Shown here one piece after another: positions 59,837 to 64,000 of a stretch of 64,000 nt of DNA. The notes under the pieces were generated by a model. The model had not been told where the DNA came from, did not search any database, and worked only from the letters and a program-made list of their open reading frames with translations. The DNA is from Winslowiella toletana (GTDB taxonomy: Bacteria; Pseudomonadota; Gammaproteobacteria; Enterobacterales; Enterobacteriaceae): contig NZ_JAGGMQ010000001.1 of NCBI RefSeq assembly GCF_017875465.1, forward strand, positions 4,154,001 through 4,218,000, read 5' to 3'. Within the stretch, counting starts at the first letter, position 1. Each line of letters starts with the position of its first letter. The position numbers and the translations under genes were made by a program.

Positions 59837-60466
59837 TCAACTTGCGCGCAGTGCTTTCATCCACAACACCAGACGCTGACGGGTAGCGGAATCAACCTGG
59901 TGATACCACAGATTAAGCAGGCGTTCTGCTGCTGTATCATTCAGCGCCAGATCGGCAGGCGGCTGCTGGGTAATGCTGGTGGTGGCCTGCGGCTCGGCAA
60001 AACGCGGTACTGAAGCCACCTGGCCATTACGGTTATAGGCGATCATCGCTTTTTCCAGATCGCTGTTATGGCTGGTCAGCAGGCGATCGCGTTTGCTGGC
60101 AATTTCTTTACCCTGCTCATCAACCAGCTGGAAATCAGGTGTGGCATCGAACTTTTTTCTTTCGCTCGGCGTTTGCAACGCTGGCAAACGGATAGTGATT
60201 GATTTTGCCTGGGCATTAAAGGTGGCAATCAGCGGCACGGAGAGATATTGCCGGTCGTGGGTAACCGTTTTTTCGACGCGAAACAGAAACTGGTGTTCGC
60301 CACGCTCCAGCTCAAGCCCTTCAGCGCCTTTTAGCAGAGAACCGGAAATTTTACGTCCATCCAGCACCAGCAGATCGATTTCAGGCGCCAGTTTAAGCGT
60401 GGTCGCATGGCAGGATGCAGCAACCAGCAGGGCGATTAAACCTGAAAGCACCAGACGCAGTTTCAT
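59837..60466 (-). CDS. yccT: YccT, DUF2057 periplasmic protein
   Basis: A 209-residue exported protein related to E. coli YccT (220), which has been reported to restrain curli formation. The signal peptide is about residues 1-22 (LSGLIALLVAASCHA). The conserved part is LAPEIDLLVLDGRKISGSLLKGAEGLELERGEHQFLFRVEKT split over the N-terminal half; the C-terminal half varies. A cysteine at the signal end could suggest a lipoprotein, but AASC is a poor lipobox. The ATG at 60466 is set by GGAG upstream; the ATG at 60484 is rejected. Confidence 0.88.
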   Translation of the reverse strand: MKLRLVLSGLIALLVAASCHATTLKLAPEIDLLVLDGRKISGSLLKGAEGLELERGEHQFLFRVEKTVTHDRQYLSVPLIATFNAQAKSITIRLPALQTPSERKKFDATPDFQLVDEQGKEIASKRDRLLTSHNSDLEKAMIAYNRNGQVASVPRFAEPQATTSITQQPPADLALNDTAAERLLNLWYHQVDSATRQRLVLWMKALRAS

Positions 60467-60659
60467 TATTACTCCAGGGAACACGAGGACGGCTGATTAG
60501 GTTACGAATGTATCAAATTCTTACATTATGGCAGCATATTAACATTTGAACATATTTATTCGTGCTATCAATCCATAAAAAGCGACTCGCCGGTTTATTC
60601 CTCTTCTTCCGACCACAGATAACCTAAAATGTTTGCATTCATCGCAACAGGAGTGGGAT

Positions 60660-61076
60660 ATGAACGATCAAACAATTGCGGATGTGTTGAGGTCAACGAA
60701 GCGTATTGCGCTGGTGGGCGCCAGCGATAATCCGTCGCGTCCCAGTTATGGCGTGATGGCGTATCTGTTGTCACAGGGGTACGAGGTAACGCCTGTCAGT
60801 CCGAAACTGGCCGGGCAGCAGCTGCAGGGACAACAGGTGTATGGCACGCTGGCGGAGATCCCGTATCCGATCGATATGGTCGATGTGTTTCGCAACGCTG
60901 AGGCCGCCTGGGAAGTCGCGCAGGAGGCGATTGCCATCGGCGCGAAAACACTGTGGCTGCAAATCGGGGTGATTAACGAGCAGGCTGCAGTACTGGCCGG
61001 TGAGGCAGGGCTGACCGTGGTGATGGATCGCTGTCCAAAAATTGAGATACCGCGTTTAGGTTTAGCCAGAAGCTGA
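60660..61076 (+). CDS. yccU: YccU, CoA-binding-domain protein
   Basis: A 138-residue protein consisting of a single CoA-binding (Rossmann) domain like that of succinyl-CoA synthetase alpha. Conserved segments are IALVGASDNPSRPSYGV, VDVFRNAEAAWEVAQEAI and TLWLQIGVINEQAA. Its ligand and role are not known. AGGAG lies six bases before the ATG at 60660. It shares a terminator with convergent hspQ. Confidence 0.93.
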   Translation: MNDQTIADVLRSTKRIALVGASDNPSRPSYGVMAYLLSQGYEVTPVSPKLAGQQLQGQQVYGTLAEIPYPIDMVDVFRNAEAAWEVAQEAIAIGAKTLWLQIGVINEQAAVLAGEAGLTVVMDRCPKIEIPRLGLARS

Positions 61077-61081
61077 TAAAC

Positions 61082-61106
61082 AAAACCCCGCAGCGGCGGG
61101 GTTTTT
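61082..61106. terminator. Bidirectional terminator between yccU and hspQ
   Basis: CCCCGC and GCGGGG around AGCG, with A4 before and T5 after, lie just past the yccU stop and three bases past the hspQ stop. Confidence 0.88.
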
Positions 61107-61108
61107 AT

Positions 61109-61426
61109 TTAATGGCGCAGACGTGGTGCCTGCAGCTGTCGACGGATGGAGGCCGCCAGCGCATCAAGAGAGGGTTGTTCCGGGTGCTCCCCCTGTGTTT
61201 CCCAGGATAACTGCGATTCAGCAAGATAGGTATGGATTGGCTGTCCGTTGTCATCTTCCATAATCACATGATACCAGGGAGCGGCGCGCAGCGCTTCGCT
61301 ATCCGCCAGCTCATCACTGTCTAAATCCGCTAATGAGTATTCCGGATCGACATCAACCACCACCCCGAGATAACCAAGCAGCCGGTGGCGGACTTGTTGG
61401 CCGATACCAAATTTACTGGCAATCAT
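61109..61426 (-). CDS. hspQ: Heat-shock protein and Lon specificity enhancer HspQ
   Basis: A small hemimethylated-DNA-binding-like (YccV) protein. In E. coli it is heat-induced and promotes degradation of mutant DnaA; in Yersinia it enhances Lon. The 105 residues equal E. coli: [21 protein letters not shown], then [14 protein letters not shown]. The start at 61426 is set by AGGAGGT; the ATG at 61507 would lie inside rlmI and is rejected. It follows rlmI by 61 bases in the same direction. Confidence 0.95.
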   Translation of the reverse strand: MIASKFGIGQQVRHRLLGYLGVVVDVDPEYSLADLDSDELADSEALRAAPWYHVIMEDDNGQPIHTYLAESQLSWETQGEHPEQPSLDALAASIRRQLQAPRLRH

Positions 61427-61487
61427 TGTGACCTCCTGAGAAACATTGCCCTGCCTCCAATATGGGGACAGGGACTTTGTTTTCAAG

Positions 61488-62678
61488 TCACAGAACGCGG
61501 CAGGCAAAGCCCTTCAGATACATACCTTCCGGATAGCTGGCGATAACCGGGTGATCAGCGGCCTGACGGAACTGCTCTATAAATTGTACATCACGGCGCG
61601 CATCGAGGGCGGCATCCGCGATGATTTTTTGAAATAAATCAGTTGCCATTAAGCCAGAACAGGAGAAGGTCAGCAACATGCCGCCTGGATTCAGCAGCTG
61701 CATCGCCAGCATATTGATGTCTTTGTAGCCGCGGCAGGCGCCTGCCAGCTGATTTTTGTTTTCAACAAATTTTGGTGGATCCATCACAATCAGGTCGAAC
61801 TTCTCGCCGCTGTCGCGGTAGGTGCGCAGCAGTTTAAAAACATCGTCGCGCAGGAATTGCGCTTTTGACAGATCGAGGCCATTCAGCTCGACGTTCTGTC
61901 GGGCGATATCAAGCGCCGCCTGCGAGGTGTCGACGCTAATCACTTCACTGCAGCCGCCCATCAGCGCAGAGACAGCAAAACCACCGGTATAGGAGAAGCA
62001 GTTAAGCACGCGGCGATCTTTGGCATAACGACGTGTCGCCAGACGACTGTCGCGCTGATCCAGATAGTAACCGGTTTTATGGCCGCCCTGAATATCCACC
62101 AGCAGCTTCATGCCATGTTCGGTAATCGGCAGCAGTGGCGGTGGCAGCTCACCGCAAACCACGCCCTGCGTCAGCTCCAGTCCCTCTTTCTTACGCACCG
62201 AAACATCAGAGCGATCATAGATGGCGCAGTCCGGATAACATTGTGTCAGGGCGGCAATCAGCGGTGCGCGCTGGTACTCAGCGCCAGCGGAGAGCAGTTG
62301 CAGTACCAGGAAATTGCCAAAGCGGTCAATAGTGACGCCAGGCATACCGTCAGATTCACCGGCAATCAGGCGATAGCTGTCGAGATCGTCACGCCGGGCC
62401 AGCCAGTCGCGCAGCAGCTGCGCCGCCTGCAGACGTCGGACAAAGAAATCGATATCAACAGACTCGTCCTGTTCCCAGCTCCAGACGCGCGCGCGGATCT
62501 GAGATTGCGGCGAATAAGCGGCGCGTGCCAGCCATTTACCCTGGCTGTCGCAAACATCAATGGTTTCGCCACTGGATGCTTTGCCTTCCAGACGCGCCAC
62601 CGCGCCGGAGAATACCCATGGGTGACGACGTAACAGGGACTTTTCACGGCCCTTAGCGAGAATCAAACGAACGGTCAT
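61488..62678 (-). CDS. rlmI: 23S rRNA m5C1962 methyltransferase RlmI
   Basis: RlmI methylates C1962 of 23S rRNA. The 396 residues equal E. coli. An N-terminal PUA domain (about 1-75, [24 protein letters not shown]) is followed by a beta-hairpin region and a SAM-binding Rossmann domain with [17 protein letters not shown] and [13 protein letters not shown], ending in TFSCSGLM. It is divergent from yccX, and hspQ lies downstream. Confidence 0.97.
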   Translation of the reverse strand: MTVRLILAKGREKSLLRRHPWVFSGAVARLEGKASSGETIDVCDSQGKWLARAAYSPQSQIRARVWSWEQDESVDIDFFVRRLQAAQLLRDWLARRDDLDSYRLIAGESDGMPGVTIDRFGNFLVLQLLSAGAEYQRAPLIAALTQCYPDCAIYDRSDVSVRKKEGLELTQGVVCGELPPPLLPITEHGMKLLVDIQGGHKTGYYLDQRDSRLATRRYAKDRRVLNCFSYTGGFAVSALMGGCSEVISVDTSQAALDIARQNVELNGLDLSKAQFLRDDVFKLLRTYRDSGEKFDLIVMDPPKFVENKNQLAGACRGYKDINMLAMQLLNPGGMLLTFSCSGLMATDLFQKIIADAALDARRDVQFIEQFRQAADHPVIASYPEGMYLKGFACRVL

Positions 62679-62830
62679 ATTTTGCTATGCTTACCTGGAG
62701 AAAATTTGGCGCCATTGTCCGGTGCTGGCCGCAAAATTGCACGAAAAATTGTAATTGCTGCTAATGGGGGACTGTCTCCGGCGGGGAGGGCGTCAGTTTA
62801 CGGTATTGAATCGCATAACCGGAGGTCAGG

Positions 62831-63118
62831 ATGTCTTCAGCAGACAATAAGTGCATAAAAGTATGGGTACATGGCATGGTGCAGGGCGTCGGCTTTCGTT
62901 ATTCCACTCAGGTGCAGGCAAAAACGCTGGGGTTAACCGGCTATGCGCGTAACCTGGATGATGGCAGTGTCGAGGTGCTGGCATGCGGCGCGGAACAGCG
63001 GGTTGATGAACTGGTGGCCTGGCTGAAAGCGGGCGGACCACGCAGCGCACGGGTCGATAAAGTGCTGACCGAGCCGCATCAGCTCGCTGAATTGCCGCGT
63101 AGCTTTACCACCGGGTAA
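62831..63118 (+). CDS. yccX: Acylphosphatase
   Basis: A 95-residue acylphosphatase that hydrolyses carboxyl-phosphate bonds. The catalytic arginine is R23 in VQGVGFRYS and the asparagine is N41 in [12 protein letters not shown], both at family positions. GGAGGT precedes the ATG. The gene ends one base before the convergent tusE. Confidence 0.96.
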   Translation: MSSADNKCIKVWVHGMVQGVGFRYSTQVQAKTLGLTGYARNLDDGSVEVLACGAEQRVDELVAWLKAGGPRSARVDKVLTEPHQLAELPRSFTTG

Positions 63119-63119
63119 C

Positions 63120-63446
63120 TCAGAGACATTTTACCGGTTTAGGCAGGCCAGCAATTTTGGTTGCCTGCTTTGCCGGACCTTCCGGAAACAGGCGGAACAG
63201 ATAACGGCTGTTGCCTTTCTGTTCACCAAACTTGTTTGCCATCGCTTTGACCAGCATTCGCACCGCCGGCGAGGTGTTGAACTCGAGATAGAATTGACGC
63301 ACAAAGCGCACCACTTCCCAGTGAGCGTCAGTCATGACGATCGCTTCTTCTGCGGCGATCTGCAGCGCCAGCGCTTCGCTCCAGTCGCTGAGATGTTTCA
63401 GATAACCCTGCGCGTCGCGCTCAACCTCTTTACCTTCAAATAACAC
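63120..63446 (-). CDS. tusE: Sulfur carrier TusE (DsrC family)
   Basis: TusE accepts persulfide sulfur from TusBCD and passes it to MnmA for 2-thiouridine in tRNA. The 108 residues match E. coli (109). The DsrC fold ends in LPKPVKCL, whose penultimate cysteine C107 is the sulfur carrier. It lies downstream of yccA in the same direction but beyond the yccA terminator. Confidence 0.96.
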   Translation of the reverse strand: MLFEGKEVERDAQGYLKHLSDWSEALALQIAAEEAIVMTDAHWEVVRFVRQFYLEFNTSPAVRMLVKAMANKFGEQKGNSRYLFRLFPEGPAKQATKIAGLPKPVKCL

Positions 63447-63500
63447 GCTATTGCCTCATTAACCATTTACGTCGCGCAGTTTAGCAAACTTTTCCGCAGG

Positions 63501-63531
63501 CAAAAATAAAGCCCCGCATTTGCGGGGCTTT
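63501..63531 (-). terminator. Intrinsic terminator of yccA
   Basis: On the minus strand AAAGCCCCGCA pairs with TGCGGGGCTTT around two or more loop bases, followed by TTTATTTTTG. It lies 19 bases after the yccA stop. Confidence 0.93.
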
Positions 63532-63550
63532 ATCTGTCTGTCAGACTGAA

Positions 63551-64000
63551 TTAGTTGCTACGGGCGAAGCCGAGGATGCTTAACAGACTGATAAAGATAT
63601 TATACAGCGAGACATACAGGCTGACGGTGGCGCGGATATAGTTGGTTTCACCGCCATGGATAATATTGCTGGTTTCCCACAAGATGGCGCCGGCGGAGAA
63701 CAGAATAAACATCGCACTAATCGCCAGATGCAGCGCCGGGATTTGCAGGAACAGGTTAGCCACCACGGCCACCAGCAGCACCACAAAGCCAGCCATCATC
63801 ATGCCGCCAAGGAACGACATATCTTTGCGCGTGGTCAGCACATAGGCTGAACAGCAGAAGAACACCAGCGCGGTTCCGCCTAACGCCAGGGCAATGGTAT
63901 CGCCCATTCCGGCACTGAGGTAGCTGTTAAGAATCGGGCCGAGGCAGTAGCCAAGGAAGCCGGTAAAGGCAAAGGCAGCCAGAATACCCATTGGGCTGTC
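63551..64000 (-). CDS. yccA: YccA, Bax inhibitor-1 family FtsH modulator, 3' part
   Basis: The last 150 residues of a seven-helix inner-membrane protein of the BI-1/UPF0005 family; the 5' end lies beyond the window. In E. coli YccA is a substrate and inhibitor of the FtsH protease and protects SecY when translocons jam. Visible are [48 protein letters not shown], and the signature [26 protein letters not shown]. The in-frame ATG at 63991 is internal: the frame stays open to the edge and E. coli YccA continues upstream. Confidence 0.96.
   Translation of the reverse strand, partial: DSPMGILAAFAFTGFLGYCLGPILNSYLSAGMGDTIALALGGTALVFFCCSAYVLTTRKDMSFLGGMMMAGFVVLLVAVVANLFLQIPALHLAISAMFILFSAGAILWETSNIIHGGETNYIRATVSLYVSLYNIFISLLSILGFARSN

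Noticed and set aside
1..64000. Search for tRNA, rRNA, insertion sequences, integrases, toxin-antitoxin pairs, defence genes and CRISPR arrays
   Set aside because: None seen by eye; nearly all sequence is accounted for by conserved core genes and short regulatory gaps.
1..64000. Chi-like GCTGGTGG octamers noticed on both strands
   Set aside because: Occurrences are frequent, largely inside Leu-Val codons, and I could not count them reliably enough to claim a strand bias.

Overview
The window is ordinary chromosomal DNA of an Enterobacterales bacterium, most likely from the Pantoea/Erwinia side of the order (family-level placement is inference). The proteins are close to Escherichia coli in sequence and length (MukB 1491, PepN 870, HelD 684, RlmI 396 residues). 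Gene order follows the E. coli block from aroA to yccA almost without a break. MukBEF, MatP, SulA, RMF and ZapC together are typical of this group. I see no rRNA, tRNA, insertion sequence, prophage or CRISPR array.

Layout. 1-3.7 kb: 3' end of aroA, then cmk, rpsA and ihfB. 3.9-11.1 kb: an envelope/LPS run of ycaI (ComEC-like), msbA, lpxK, ycaQ, ycaR and kdsB. 11.3-20.4 kb: ycbJ, elyC, and the tightly overlapped cmoM-mukF-mukE-mukB condensin operon. 20.5-23.8 kb: ldtD and mepK, which make and cut 3-3 peptidoglycan cross-links, then gloC. 23.8-29.4 kb (minus strand): aspC, an OmpF-type porin, asnS, pncB. 29.6-36.6 kb: pepN, then the minus-strand ssuEADCB sulfonate operon. 36.8-47.4 kb: pyrD, zapC, ycbX, rlmL, uup and the pqiABC envelope lipid-transport operon. 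47.7-54.5 kb: rmf, one unrecognised coiled-coil membrane gene, fabA, ycbZ, matP, ompA, sulA, sxy. 54.5-64 kb: yccS, yccF, helD, mgsA, yccT, yccU, hspQ, rlmI, yccX, tusE and the 3' part of yccA.

Common themes are envelope construction (MsbA, LpxK, KdsB, ElyC, LdtD, MepK, porins, Pqi, FabA), chromosome organisation and division (MukBEF, MatP, ZapC, SulA, IHF), and translation or RNA modification (S1, RMF, Uup, RlmL, RlmI, CmoM, TusE, AsnS). Several control sites can be read directly: a LexA box at sulA, FabR- and FadR-like sites at fabA, an OmpR-type upstream region at the porin, a PurR-like box plus a start-site/hairpin switch at pyrD, and the ompA promoter.

Differences from E. coli: ycaL is missing between aroA and cmk. 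The fimbrial cluster E. coli carries between ssuE and pyrD is absent. A small unrecognised gene with an 11-codon tandem repeat lies between rmf and fabA. A GC-rich inverted repeat occurs at two convergent gene junctions. I found no convincing undescribed multi-gene system; the unknown gene at 47.9-48.3 kb and the repeat pair are the least explained items.
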